The notes: generated by a model from the sequence alone, not told the origin. A DNA stretch of 45,393 nucleotides from CAZAFD01 sp964484785 (GCA_964484785.1 CAZAFD010000004.1:1-45393), one strand, 5' to 3'; positions 8,301 through 17,119 are shown, counted from the first letter of the stretch. Translations and numbers: made by a program.

Positions 8301-8945
8301 ATGAGTACATCAAATATTAGTGCTAGCTCAAGAAGAGCTCCACAGACATCTATGGTTGGTACACCTATATATGAACATGGTATCAATTTGCCACAATTTA
8401 TCAGAAGAATATGGTCAAATGTAAAGTTTAACTTTAGCACCATGGTAGCTTCTGTTAAGAGATATTTTGTTAAAGCAAAAGATTGTATTAAAGGAAAAAT
8501 ACAAAAAGTAAAACAAAATATGGCCAGGAGAAAAGAAGAAAGAATACTAAGAAGAGAAATACGTAGACAAAAGTGGAAAAATTCTCGTACATATAAATTT
8601 TGCTGCAAAGTTCAAAATTTCTTCAAAAATGTTTGGACTAGCGTAAAGAAACCATTCCAAAGAGGTGGTTTTGTTTATAAATTTGGTGCAGGCGTTAAGA
8701 AACTTGCTTTGAATGTTAAAACTTTCTTTGTACAAACTATTCCTGCAAAGATAACAGCTATAAAGAGAAAAAGAAATTTAGCACGTTTAGAAAGAATGCC
8801 AGGAGAATTACGTCCATTTTTATGCCTAGATTTAGAGCGAGAAGGCAGGATTCCAGCTTTAAATACTCAAGCACAAGAACATGAACTACTAAGACTTGCA
8901 CAAGCAGATCAAGCTTTAGCAACCACACCTGGTTTGGCACGATAA
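8301..8945 (+). CDS. Orphan, very basic protein of unknown function
   Basis: This is a 214-residue protein I do not recognise. Residues 1-25 are Ser/Thr-rich. Residues about 30-165 are very rich in Lys and Arg, with repeated short amphipathic units of the form V-K-K/R-x-F (ASVKRYF, TSVKKPF, AGVKKLA, LNVKTFF). The last 50 residues are Leu/Ala/Glu-rich and probably helical. There is no signal peptide or clear membrane span. The gene stands alone between divergent pyrH and convergent rph, with its own strong promoter and terminator. Its AT-rich base use matches its neighbours, and the opposite-strand frames look like shadows. It could bind nucleic acid or membrane, or be a secreted effector; these are guesses. 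Confidence 0.75.
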   Translation: MSTSNISASSRRAPQTSMVGTPIYEHGINLPQFIRRIWSNVKFNFSTMVASVKRYFVKAKDCIKGKIQKVKQNMARRKEERILRREIRRQKWKNSRTYKFCCKVQNFFKNVWTSVKKPFQRGGFVYKFGAGVKKLALNVKTFFVQTIPAKITAIKRKRNLARLERMPGELRPFLCLDLEREGRIPALNTQAQEHELLRLAQADQALATTPGLAR

Positions 8946-8986
8946 GCAATACAGCAATTTATAATTAATTATACTAAATGTTACAT

Positions 8987-9018
8987 AAAAACAACTCACT
9001 AATAAGTGAGTTGTTTTT
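8987..9018. terminator. Perfect bidirectional intrinsic terminator
   Basis: A 13-bp perfect stem (AAAAACAACTCAC at 8987-8999, GTGAGTTGTTTTT at 9006-9018) with a TAATAA loop. The plus strand ends in five T and the minus strand reads the same way. It closes the orphan basic gene on the plus strand and rph on the minus strand. Confidence 0.92.
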
Positions 9019-9046
9019 GACAATTCCAATAATAACTAAGATAGAA

Positions 9047-9772
9047 TTATGATAGAACATTAAGTGATTCTTTTTGTTTTTTAATAAGTTCGTCAATTCC
9101 ATTACTAGCCAAGACGAACAACTCGTTAAACTTTTGAAAGGAAAATGGTGTTTTTTCAGCTGTTCCCTGTATTTCAATTAATTCATGTCGATCGTTCATT
9201 ATAAAATTGATATCACACTCAGAATCTGAATCTTCAGTATAATCAAAATCTAATACACACACATTTTTATATATTCCACAGGAAACTGCGGCAACAAAAT
9301 TTTTAATCGGATTAATTTTAATCTTTCTTTCCTTTATTAGACTTTGTACAGCTAGATAAAGAGCCACAAAACCACCTGTAATAGAAGCACATCTTGTACC
9401 TCCATCAGCTTGAATAACATCACAATCTATTATAATTTGACGCTCTCCCAATTTAGATAGATCTAAACATTGGCGTAAGGATCTACCAACTATTCTTTGT
9501 AGTTCAATAGATCTACTATTAATTTTATCTTTATCTCGCAAGAGTCTTTGTTCTGTCGCGCGTGGCAACATACTGTATTCAGCTGTAACCCAACCATGTC
9601 CGCTTCCCTTTATAAAGTGCGGTACCTTTTCATCAATACTTGCTGTACAGATAACTTTTGTATCTCCAATGCTTATTAAACATGAACCTTCTGCATATTT
9701 ATTAAAACACGGTATAATATCTATAGGTCTCAACTCATTAATCTTTCTTCCGCTAGGTCTTAGCATTTCCAT
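9047..9772 (-). CDS. rph: Ribonuclease PH
   Basis: RNase PH trims the 3' ends of tRNA precursors by phosphorolysis. Family motifs are clear: MLRPSGRKINELRPI at the start, GSCLISIGDTKVIC, the EYSMLPRAT segment near residue 65, and IDCDVIQADGGTRCASITGG near 120, which carries the active-site Asp. The length of 241 residues is normal. Its ATG overlaps the folC stop codon by one base (TAATG), so translation is probably coupled to folC. Confidence 0.95.
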   Translation of the reverse strand: MEMLRPSGRKINELRPIDIIPCFNKYAEGSCLISIGDTKVICTASIDEKVPHFIKGSGHGWVTAEYSMLPRATEQRLLRDKDKINSRSIELQRIVGRSLRQCLDLSKLGERQIIIDCDVIQADGGTRCASITGGFVALYLAVQSLIKERKIKINPIKNFVAAVSCGIYKNVCVLDFDYTEDSDSECDINFIMNDRHELIEIQGTAEKTPFSFQKFNELFVLASNGIDELIKKQKESLNVLS

Positions 9773-11064
9773 TATTTATTAATTAACTGTAAAACGGTAC
9801 TGGCAAAATATAAAGAGCCCGTAATAATAATTCTCTTAGGGGAGTCTGCATGTTTAGATGCAATCATCTTTAAAGCCAATGTTACATCCTCAGTGCATCC
9901 AAGTATTTCTGCTGCTTCGTGTCGTAGTGCTTCTTCTAAAATTTCAGCCTTGGCAAATTGAAAATTTTCATCCGGCGCATTCGCTAATAAAACAAATTTA
10001 TGCACTGATTTAACTATTGCCTTAATATAAGCAGAATAATCCTTTTTCTCTAAAATAGCCAATATTATTATGGATTCTTTACCATCTTTATGTTCTCCAA
10101 CCCATTCCGATAATACTCTGGCACCATCTGGATTATGTGCTCCATCCAGCCATAACTCAAATCCACGTGGTAATAACTTACCCAAAGTAGTATCTGTTAG
10201 ATCTTGTAATCTAGCTGGCCAAAAAGCTTTTTTAATACCTCTTTTAATGGCTTCATCTGATACCACTAACTTATTTTGTGCCAGAATTGCGGCTATAGCC
10301 GTACCAGCATTATTTATTTGGTGTTTACCCTGTAATCTTGGTTTAGGAGTATAAAGCATTTTAAAAATACCTTCAAAAGCACACCTATCATCAAGTTCCG
10401 TATATTTCCACTGTTCACCACTAGCATAGTATGGACAGCCTAGGTGCTCAGCTTGTTTTATTAAATAATTTGTAGTTTCTTTACACTGTGGCCCAATAAT
10501 TAATGGTGTAGATGATCTAGCTATACCAAACTTTTCATAAGCAATCTCTTGCAAAGTGTTGCCAAGATATTCCATATGGTCAAAGGAAATATTGGTAATG
10601 ATATCAACCAAAGGATTCTCGAAAACGTTTGTGCTATCAAATCTTCCACCACAGCCAACTTCAATTACATTGGCATTTGCATCATTTCTGGAAAAAGCCA
10701 CAATACCAATAACAGTAAGTGCTTCAAAATATGTGATCTCCAGCTTATACTTCTCAACAACAGTTCTAACCTCTTCAGCTATCTCATCATAATATTCATC
10801 GGTAATATATTGTCCAAGAGGCTGTATTCTCTCATTAAAACATACAACATATGGAGAGACAAAACGATTAACCTTATACCCAGCTTCTTCAAGTATTGTT
10901 TTCAAAAAAGAAGTAACACTACCCTTACCATTAGTACCAGCAACGTGAAAAACATTTTTCAGTTTGTTTTGCGGATTACCCAATTTTGCTAATAAAGCAT
11001 ACATTCTTTCTAATCCTGGAGTAAAACCACCATTAGATTTGTTTGGCCATCTTGGTTTATTCAT
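9772..11064 (-). CDS. folC: Bifunctional folylpolyglutamate / dihydrofolate synthase
   Basis: A Mur-ligase-fold enzyme that adds glutamate to dihydropteroate or folates. The ATP loop is VAGTNGKGSVTSFL near residues 42-55, with EVGCGGRFDSTN near 135, a HQ.NNA segment near 245, and LDGAHNPDGA near 310, all diagnostic for FolC. The 430-residue length is typical. It complements the folK-folP fusion at 19532, showing that the folate pathway is at least partly kept. It follows the ABC permease gene by 76 bases and couples to rph. Confidence 0.95.
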   Translation of the reverse strand: MNKPRWPNKSNGGFTPGLERMYALLAKLGNPQNKLKNVFHVAGTNGKGSVTSFLKTILEEAGYKVNRFVSPYVVCFNERIQPLGQYITDEYYDEIAEEVRTVVEKYKLEITYFEALTVIGIVAFSRNDANANVIEVGCGGRFDSTNVFENPLVDIITNISFDHMEYLGNTLQEIAYEKFGIARSSTPLIIGPQCKETTNYLIKQAEHLGCPYYASGEQWKYTELDDRCAFEGIFKMLYTPKPRLQGKHQINNAGTAIAAILAQNKLVVSDEAIKRGIKKAFWPARLQDLTDTTLGKLLPRGFELWLDGAHNPDGARVLSEWVGEHKDGKESIIILAILEKKDYSAYIKAIVKSVHKFVLLANAPDENFQFAKAEILEEALRHEAAEILGCTEDVTLALKMIASKHADSPKRIIITGSLYFASTVLQLINK

Positions 11065-11140
11065 AACTTATCTTTTCACGATTTGTATTACTTCTATAGA
11101 AGTATATAAATATATTTTTTAAAAAATAAAGTATTTTTGA

Positions 11141-12358
11141 TTAAGATCGTAACGCATCTATTGGGTTCAATCTAGCAGCTTTTAAAGCCGGTACTATACC
11201 AGAAATAACACCAATAACTATAGAAACAAAAATAGATACAAATATAATAAAAACATTAGTTTCTACATGTTTATTAAAAACATATCCACCAATTTTCGAC
11301 ATACCAATACCCAGAACAGTACCTATAATACTACCGATTACCGATATTAATATAGCTTCAAGCATGAATTGGTATAAAATATCAGATTCTTTAGCTCCTA
11401 AAGCTTTCCTAATGCCAATTTCTCTAGTTCTCTCCGCAACAGACACAAGCATCATATTCACAATACCAATACTACCAACAAGTAAAGAAATAGAACCTAT
11501 AAATACCAACAACAAAGAAAGGACAAGACCTACTCTTTTTTGTCTGTTAACAATTTCGGTTAAATCTATGATTTCAAAATCATCTTCTGCAAAATCAGAT
11601 AGTTTATGCCTTTCTCGCAACAAAACCTTTATCCGACGCTGAACAAACTTTAGGTTTTGTTCTTTATTAACCTTTAAAATAATTATATCAATCTTATCTG
11701 GAAATCTATTGTTTGTTATTTTACGTTTAATCACAAACAAAGGTGCGATAGATGTATCATCTGTGTCATGCCCACCAGCCGAGGCTCCTTTACTCTTTAA
11801 TACTCCAACCACAGTAAATGGTATATTAGATATTCTAAGACTCTTACCTATAGGATCCACATTCTCAAAGAGTTTATCAGCTACAGTTTTACCAATTACT
11901 ATTGAGTTTACAGAATTGTCAAAATCTTCTTGTGTAAAAAAACTCCCCTTCTCTATTTCCCAATCCTCAGTTTGTAAATAAGTGGGATCTGTACCAACTA
12001 TATTAGTAGCCCAGTTTTCGCCACCATACACCAGCCTCCCGCTGTATCCAACTACAGGAGAGACTAATTCTACATCTTTAACTTCTCTTATAGCTAAGGC
12101 ATCTTTATAGCTAATCGTAGGCTGGCCTCTACCACTTCGTATACCACCTCTACCCGACGATCCAGGAACTATTATTAGTTTATTGCCACCAAATGCTTTT
12201 AATTCACTATTAATAGTATTCATAACCGTTTGGCCAATCTCTACCATCATAATCACCGTACTAATCCCTATTAGTACGCCTAAAATAGTGAGAAATGACC
12301 TTAATTTGTTTGATTTTATTGAAATCCAAGATTCTTCTAAAATCGATATCCTTAACAT
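11141..12358 (-). CDS. MacB/FtsX-type ABC transporter permease
   Basis: The 405-residue protein has the MacB-permease layout: one N-terminal helix (SFLTILGVLIGISTVIMMV), a periplasmic MacB_PCD domain (about residues 45-245), and three C-terminal helices with the signature RTREIGIRKALGA near 311 and ending ALKAARLNPIDALRS. Members work with a LolD/MacB-type ATPase to move lipoproteins, peptides or drugs. No such ATPase is adjacent, so the partner must lie elsewhere. It starts 6 bases after argR ends, in an apparent argR-permease-folC-rph operon. Confidence 0.88.
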   Translation of the reverse strand: MLRISILEESWISIKSNKLRSFLTILGVLIGISTVIMMVEIGQTVMNTINSELKAFGGNKLIIVPGSSGRGGIRSGRGQPTISYKDALAIREVKDVELVSPVVGYSGRLVYGGENWATNIVGTDPTYLQTEDWEIEKGSFFTQEDFDNSVNSIVIGKTVADKLFENVDPIGKSLRISNIPFTVVGVLKSKGASAGGHDTDDTSIAPLFVIKRKITNNRFPDKIDIIILKVNKEQNLKFVQRRIKVLLRERHKLSDFAEDDFEIIDLTEIVNRQKRVGLVLSLLLVFIGSISLLVGSIGIVNMMLVSVAERTREIGIRKALGAKESDILYQFMLEAILISVIGSIIGTVLGIGMSKIGGYVFNKHVETNVFIIFVSIFVSIVIGVISGIVPALKAARLNPIDALRS

Positions 12359-12364
12359 TATGAC

Positions 12365-12799
12365 TTATTTATTGAAGAACATTGATCTTATTTTTTCTAG
12401 GGTAACGTTGATTAATTTGATATCTTCTACAAGAACTATAATTGTGTCATAACCAGCAATACTACCGATTACATTATCCATATTCCTCTCATCAATGATT
12501 CTAGCGACTACTCCAGCAGTACCGCCTCGAGTTTTAATAATAATTTCTACTCCATTACTTTTAACTATTGTAACCAAAGTTTTTACCGCAGCTGAAAGCT
12601 CTAGTGGTCTAGGCTGTATCATATAATAACTGTTTTTTGCATCATCAACAACTTTAACTGTATTTAACTTTTTTAAAATTCTAGATATATTGGACTGTGT
12701 AGTCATGTATCCTTTATCGCTTAATACCTTAGTTAGTTCGGTTTGTGTTTTAATTTTATTGTTCAGGATTAAATCCTTTATAACAAATTCTAATTTCAT
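12365..12799 (-). CDS. argR: Arginine repressor family regulator
   Basis: ArgR is a hexameric arginine-responsive DNA-binding regulator. Residues 1-70 form the winged helix (TQTELTKVLSDKGYMTTQSNISRILKKL). The C-terminal oligomerisation and arginine-binding part ends with IGSIAGYDTIIVLV, matching the family GTIAGDDT motif except that the first of the two arginine-contacting Asp residues is Tyr. Arginine sensing may therefore be altered. The length of 144 residues is a little short. It heads a minus-strand operon with an ABC permease gene; no arginine biosynthesis genes are nearby. Confidence 0.88.
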   Translation of the reverse strand: MKLEFVIKDLILNNKIKTQTELTKVLSDKGYMTTQSNISRILKKLNTVKVVDDAKNSYYMIQPRPLELSAAVKTLVTIVKSNGVEIIIKTRGGTAGVVARIIDERNMDNVIGSIAGYDTIIVLVEDIKLINVTLEKIRSMFFNK

Positions 12800-12963
12800 A
12801 ATTAACTTCCAGTTATGACTAATGCTTAAATTAATAATTCTATTATCGCGTAACCACTCGGCGTAAAACTATTCATCTTATGCCATAAAAACTGTAAAGT
12901 GGTGTATACGATTTATAAAAAAAATCAATAGTATTTTATATAAAAAAAATTTCTTTATTTTTA
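12800..12963. other. Gap between argR and mraY
   Basis: About 160 bases of A/T-rich DNA upstream of argR and downstream of mraY (both on the minus strand). It must hold the argR promoter, and perhaps an mraY terminator, but I see no convincing hairpin, clear promoter or exact ArgR box. Confidence 0.4.
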
Positions 12964-14001
12964 TTATTTTTTTAGGAATATCAATAATAAACCAAGCGTG
13001 CTAACCACAAAACTAAATAACCAAAAACTATGTACAACTTTTGATTCTGACCACCCTAATTGTTCAAAATGATGGTGAACCGGAGCCATTTTAAAGACTC
13101 TTCTTTGAAATAGCCTATACCAAAAAACCTGTAAGGCGGTACTACCAAGTTCGACTATGAAAAGTAAAGCCATAATAGCATAAAAAAGCTCAATTTTAAG
13201 AATATAACTTATTGTAAATAATATAGCACCTAGAGATAGACTTCCTACGTCACCCATAAATATCTTGGCTGGATGCTTATTAAAACAGAAGAAACCAACC
13301 ATACAAGCACATAAGGAAACCAACACTAGCATTAAATTAGTATATGCCTCTGGTCCTATACTACTAACCAAATAAGTACAGCCAAATATAAGACTACATA
13401 ACAACAGCACTAGAAAATATAGCGTTATATTTATGACTGGAATAGTCAATAAACCATCTAAACCATCTGTTATATTTGTTGCATTAGAAGAACCTACAAG
13501 CGCTACAATGTACATTGGAAAAGCTAGTTGTTTTAAATCTAAAGAAAAATTAAACAAAGGCATATATATATATGAACTTAAGAATCTTGGGTCTATATAA
13601 GCTAACAATAAAATGATTATACCAGCAGCGATAAACTCTATAATTAACTTTATACTTCCTCTCAATCCAAAACTAGATTTAAAAAACACCTTTAATACAT
13701 CATCCAGCAAACCTATCGCCGCAAAAAACACAGTAACTAAAAATATCACCCAAACATAAGGGACCTTTAAATTACAAAACAAGATCACATTTAGTAAAAA
13801 AGCACCTATAAAAGCTAAACCACCCATTGTTGGGGTTTTGCATTTTTTTAAATGTGTTTCTGGCCCATCATTCCTAATGGGTTGAAACCTATTGCTTTTT
13901 TTAAAGACAAATATCAACCCTTTAATAAATAATACAGTCACAAAGAAAGATGACACAGAACACAGAAGTAGTGTTATACCTAGATTAAAAGATGCAAGCA
14001 T
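12964..14001 (-). CDS. mraY: Phospho-N-acetylmuramoyl-pentapeptide-transferase
   Basis: This integral membrane enzyme transfers phospho-MurNAc-pentapeptide to undecaprenyl phosphate, forming lipid I. About ten hydrophobic helices are visible. Signature motifs are intact: PTMGG near residue 57, the first-loop LDDVLK near 100, TNITDGLDGL near 178, FMGDVGSLSLG near 248, and MAPVHHHFEQLGW near 303. The length of 345 residues is normal. It follows murF by 28 bases, the usual murF-mraY order of the dcw cluster, but murD and murC are elsewhere. Confidence 0.97.
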   Translation of the reverse strand: MLASFNLGITLLLCSVSSFFVTVLFIKGLIFVFKKSNRFQPIRNDGPETHLKKCKTPTMGGLAFIGAFLLNVILFCNLKVPYVWVIFLVTVFFAAIGLLDDVLKVFFKSSFGLRGSIKLIIEFIAAGIIILLLAYIDPRFLSSYIYMPLFNFSLDLKQLAFPMYIVALVGSSNATNITDGLDGLLTIPVINITLYFLVLLLCSLIFGCTYLVSSIGPEAYTNLMLVLVSLCACMVGFFCFNKHPAKIFMGDVGSLSLGAILFTISYILKIELFYAIMALLFIVELGSTALQVFWYRLFQRRVFKMAPVHHHFEQLGWSESKVVHSFWLFSFVVSTLGLLLIFLKK

Positions 14002-14029
14002 AAGATATCGTTTTAATTTATAAAAAAAA

Positions 14030-15460
14030 TTACATTTTATTATTTGGTACCAAATAATTTATTATTTCGTAACTTTTACCGAGATATTTTGAAGACTTAA
14101 TAAAAAGTACATCTCCGTCTTGGACAAGATCCTGAATATCTTCTAAAACATTATAAACACTGTCATAGTGGACAGTATTAAAATTATTCTTTTTTAGAAA
14201 GTCATAAGTAATTTGTGTCTCGTCACCAAATAAAATTGCAACATCAACACCATACTTAAGTATTTGTTGAGCAATAGTTAAATGAAAGTCCTCGGTTTGA
14301 GATCCAGCTTCCTTTATAGGGCCAAAAAAACAAACTTTTCTACGAGATATATAATCTTTATTCTTAAATAATTCAAAACCACTAATAAAAGCCTTAGGAT
14401 TCACAGCATTAGCGCTACCGTTAATAACTGTTATATGAATATCTTTACCTTTGATATTACACTGAACTTCTTCTATATTATTTCTACCACGCGTAGTCTT
14501 ATATTGATTTAAATAGGTAAAGACTTTTTTAATATCTATGTTTAAGGCGTGTGCGATAGCCAAAACTCTCAAGGCAATTGATGGTAGATTATAATCTTTA
14601 TTATCTAAACTCAAATGGAATTCTTGGCCATCTATAACATATATTACATTGGTTGTATTTCCATCTATACAAAAGTTCTTTAAAAAAACGTCGGCCTTTG
14701 AATTTTCACCAAAGCTTACAAGATTAAGATTGTACTTGCTAGCTTTTGCAGCAAGAAAATCAAAAAATTTATTATCTTTATTTAGAACGGCACATTTGCT
14801 AGTATTCGTCAAAATTTCGCTTTTTTCAAAAGCAATTTCTTCATCGTTTTTAAAATATTCAAAATGAGCCCGTTCTATGTTAGTTATCAAACTAATTTCT
14901 GGTCTAACAAAATCAACAAGCATCTTAATCTCACCTTTACCACTAGTGCCCATCTCGTAAATAACATAATCTAAATCTGTGCCAGTATTTAACATTGTGA
15001 ACATGAGACCAAAAAAGTTATTAAAACTCATTTGATTACAATGTGCTTTACCAAAATGACTTAATATAGTATACAAAAAGTCTTTCGTACTAGTTTTGCC
15101 TATACTACCAGTTATAGCTATAATTCTAGTGTTAGTTAATTGATTTCTTCTAAAAACAGCTAAATCCTTGATTGCCTCTATAGTATCATCAACCAATATC
15201 ACTCTTGGATCTGACTCAAATTCTCTTGCTAAAGCATCACAAGCAATAACTGCAACATTCTCATTTTTTTCTAGAACATTTTTAATAAAGATATGACCAT
15301 CGGTATGTTCACCTTTTTTTGCTATAAACAAACTACCTTCAGCAACCTCTCGGCTATCGAATGTTACATTCATTATACTAAATTCATGATCTTCATTAAA
15401 CTTAGTTAATCTTCTATTAAGAGCTTTTTTTATTTCACTAGTATTCCATAGATAAGACAT
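14030..15460 (-). CDS. murF: UDP-N-acetylmuramoyl-tripeptide-D-alanyl-D-alanine ligase (divergent)
   Basis: MurF adds D-Ala-D-Ala to the UDP-MurNAc tripeptide in the cytoplasm. The N-terminal domain carries the SFNVTFDSRE-like motif of the family (MNVTFDSREVAEGSLF). The ATP loop is AITGSIGKTSTKDFL near residues 115-129, followed by MSFNN and YEMGTSGKGEI. The C-terminal DDSYNANP-type motif reads VINGSANAVNP, losing the Asp and Tyr and gaining a residue. The length of 476 is typical. It has the clearest Shine-Dalgarno site I noted in the window and is followed by mraY. Position next to mraY supports the MurF call despite the altered motif. Confidence 0.92.
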   Translation of the reverse strand: MSYLWNTSEIKKALNRRLTKFNEDHEFSIMNVTFDSREVAEGSLFIAKKGEHTDGHIFIKNVLEKNENVAVIACDALAREFESDPRVILVDDTIEAIKDLAVFRRNQLTNTRIIAITGSIGKTSTKDFLYTILSHFGKAHCNQMSFNNFFGLMFTMLNTGTDLDYVIYEMGTSGKGEIKMLVDFVRPEISLITNIERAHFEYFKNDEEIAFEKSEILTNTSKCAVLNKDNKFFDFLAAKASKYNLNLVSFGENSKADVFLKNFCIDGNTTNVIYVIDGQEFHLSLDNKDYNLPSIALRVLAIAHALNIDIKKVFTYLNQYKTTRGRNNIEEVQCNIKGKDIHITVINGSANAVNPKAFISGFELFKNKDYISRRKVCFFGPIKEAGSQTEDFHLTIAQQILKYGVDVAILFGDETQITYDFLKKNNFNTVHYDSVYNVLEDIQDLVQDGDVLFIKSSKYLGKSYEIINYLVPNNKM

Positions 15461-15465
15461 TTTTT

Positions 15466-15471
15466 CCTCCT
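15466..15471 (-). promoter_or_regulatory. Strong Shine-Dalgarno site of murF
   Basis: On the minus strand an exact AGGAGG lies 5 bases before the murF ATG. Most other genes in the window have weak or no recognisable site, so this one stands out and fixes the murF start. Confidence 0.85.
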
Positions 15472-15957
15472 ACTACTTTTCATTCAAATGTGTTTTAATA
15501 ATAAATATATTTTAAATTTTAAAAAATAAGACAAACTATCTCCACTCTAGACTAGACCCATCAATTTAATATGCAACTTAATATTCCTTATAAAAGCAAG
15601 GTTTTATAAAACAAATCTAGTCCATAATATTAAGTAAATAAATATTTAGTCTCACTAACTGATAATATAGCATAAAAATCAATATCTGGCTTATTTAGGT
15701 GAAAAAACAGATTTTATAATAAATAAAAATAAAGAAAAATTAAATACTAAATATATTTTATATAAATAAGAGAATTGCCTTATTAAACTAGTATACAAAG
15801 ATACCGGAATTAAAGTTTTAAACTTAATGCTCAATTTAATATGTAAATATACTATACACAGAATTAAATAAGTCTGTCTTCTTGCAAAAATTCATTTTCC
15901 TATTAGGATTTATTTGAAAGACGATATAATGTTCATATAACAATACATTATAAAATT
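15472..15957. other. Longest gene-free stretch in the window
   Basis: About 490 very A/T-rich bases between divergent murF and the prepilin-like gene. I see no ORF of useful size and no RNA gene. It has an 8-bp A/T stem (TTATAAAA at 15588-15595 with TTTTATAA at 15602-15609), a -10-like GATATAATG at 15923-15931 for the downstream gene, and two copies of TCAATTTAATATG. It may be a decayed gene remnant or a regulatory region. Confidence 0.5.
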
Positions 15958-16704
15958 ATGAGGTTAAAAAATAACAAAAACATTTATAGTAAAAGAATTA
16001 ATTTTATTAAAGACAATTGTAATTCTTGTACTGAAAAAGGATTTTCTTTAACTGAACTATCTATCGCTTTGATAATAATTGGTTTAATTATTACTGCCAC
16101 AATTGGCGGAAAAGCATTAATAGATCAAGCCAAGATCATATCTATAATAAATGAGTTTGAAGAAATAAAAATCGCTCTGTCAACATACGTAAATAGCGGG
16201 GGCAACCTTTATCAAGAAAATGGTACAACCAAGGATTCAAATATTTTTCTGGATATAAAAAATACTGGAATTATCTCAGCTTCTAAACTGGGTTATAACC
16301 CAAAAGAAGGCAATTTATATGGATATAAAACTAAACTACATACCAATAAGGGCACTTACCTATGGTATGCTCAGAGTAAAAACAGCAACACGCTCAACAA
16401 ATATGGACAAAGATTAAAAATACTATTATGGTATGGCCTTATCACGGACGGGACAAAAGTGCGTACGCCGCCATATATTTTTACGTTAAAATTTTGTAAA
16501 AAACTTGTACATAAATTACAATCAACCTACAATGAAAAACAAAGTTTGGTAATGCATACCGTAGAGAATAATAAAAACGATTTTAAAAGATTTGAGTTCT
16601 TTTGTAGATGTTACAAAATAGATAACTCCATGGATTGGAATTGTAATAGCTCTGATCCAAAAACATCAGCAATAATAGGAGTATTTGTTTGGGATCTAAA
16701 ATAA
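15958..16704 (+). CDS. Prepilin-like protein with N-terminal methylation / cleavage motif
   Basis: A 33-residue basic leader precedes the type IV prepilin signature KGFSLTELSIALIIIGLII (residues 37-55), with predicted PilD cleavage between Gly38 and Phe39 and the conserved Glu at +5. The remaining ~190 residues are hydrophilic with several Cys pairs (FFCRCYK near 220 and CNSSD near 234), suggesting a disulfide-stabilised globular head. The leader is longer than usual, so translation could begin further downstream. The gene stands alone. With the secretin at 801 it suggests a type IV pilus or type II-like system. Pseudopilin is an alternative. Confidence 0.82.
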   Translation: MRLKNNKNIYSKRINFIKDNCNSCTEKGFSLTELSIALIIIGLIITATIGGKALIDQAKIISIINEFEEIKIALSTYVNSGGNLYQENGTTKDSNIFLDIKNTGIISASKLGYNPKEGNLYGYKTKLHTNKGTYLWYAQSKNSNTLNKYGQRLKILLWYGLITDGTKVRTPPYIFTLKFCKKLVHKLQSTYNEKQSLVMHTVENNKNDFKRFEFFCRCYKIDNSMDWNCNSSDPKTSAIIGVFVWDLK

Positions 16705-16712
16705 AAGGATTC

Positions 16713-16749
16713 TTTGAAGGACTTTCGCTTTAATTACAAGTCCTTCAAA
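16713..16749. terminator. Bidirectional intrinsic terminator between prepilin gene and secG
   Basis: A perfect 12-bp stem: TTTGAAGGACTT at 16713-16724 and AAGTCCTTCAAA at 16738-16749, with a 13-base loop. It lies exactly between two convergent genes. Confidence 0.85.
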
Positions 16750-16759
16750 AACTAAATAT

Positions 16760-17119
16760 CTATTTCTTGTCTGAAGTATTACTTATTGGATTAACTTTTT
16801 GTTCTGAACCAGTATTAGTTTTATTTATATAATCCTGAATAATCATTTCACCTTTTTTATATTTCTTTTTTGCTATCACAGCAAGAGACAAAGAATTTAT
16901 CAAAAAACAAATAATTAGAAAAATAGTAACCCTTGTAATCAAGTCTACGGTAGACTTATGTGATAAAATACTTGTGCTCGAAGCTCCAGCACCAATGCCA
17001 CTTAAAGCATCTTCATCCGAAGATTGCAAAAGAATGATACATATCAAAAGTATTGCTAAAATGATTTGCAAAATAAACAAAAATGTCATTAGATGAGACA
17101 TCTCAAAAATCAACATCAA
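16760..17119 (-). CDS. secG: Protein translocase subunit SecG
   Basis: A small accessory subunit of the SecYEG channel. Two hydrophobic helices (about residues 10-32 and 58-84) flank the conserved polar linker LLQSSDEDALSGIGAGASS, which is diagnostic. A charged Asn/Lys-rich tail follows. At 119 residues it fits the family. Met7 is an alternative start that gives a more usual N-terminus. Confidence 0.92.
   Translation of the reverse strand: MMLIFEMSHLMTFLFILQIILAILLICIILLQSSDEDALSGIGAGASSTSILSHKSTVDLITRVTIFLIICFLINSLSLAVIAKKKYKKGEMIIQDYINKTNTGSEQKVNPISNTSDKK

Noticed and set aside
10549..10992. Plus-strand open frame opposite folC
   Set aside because: Overlaps the conserved FolC core and shows no motif, so it is a shadow.
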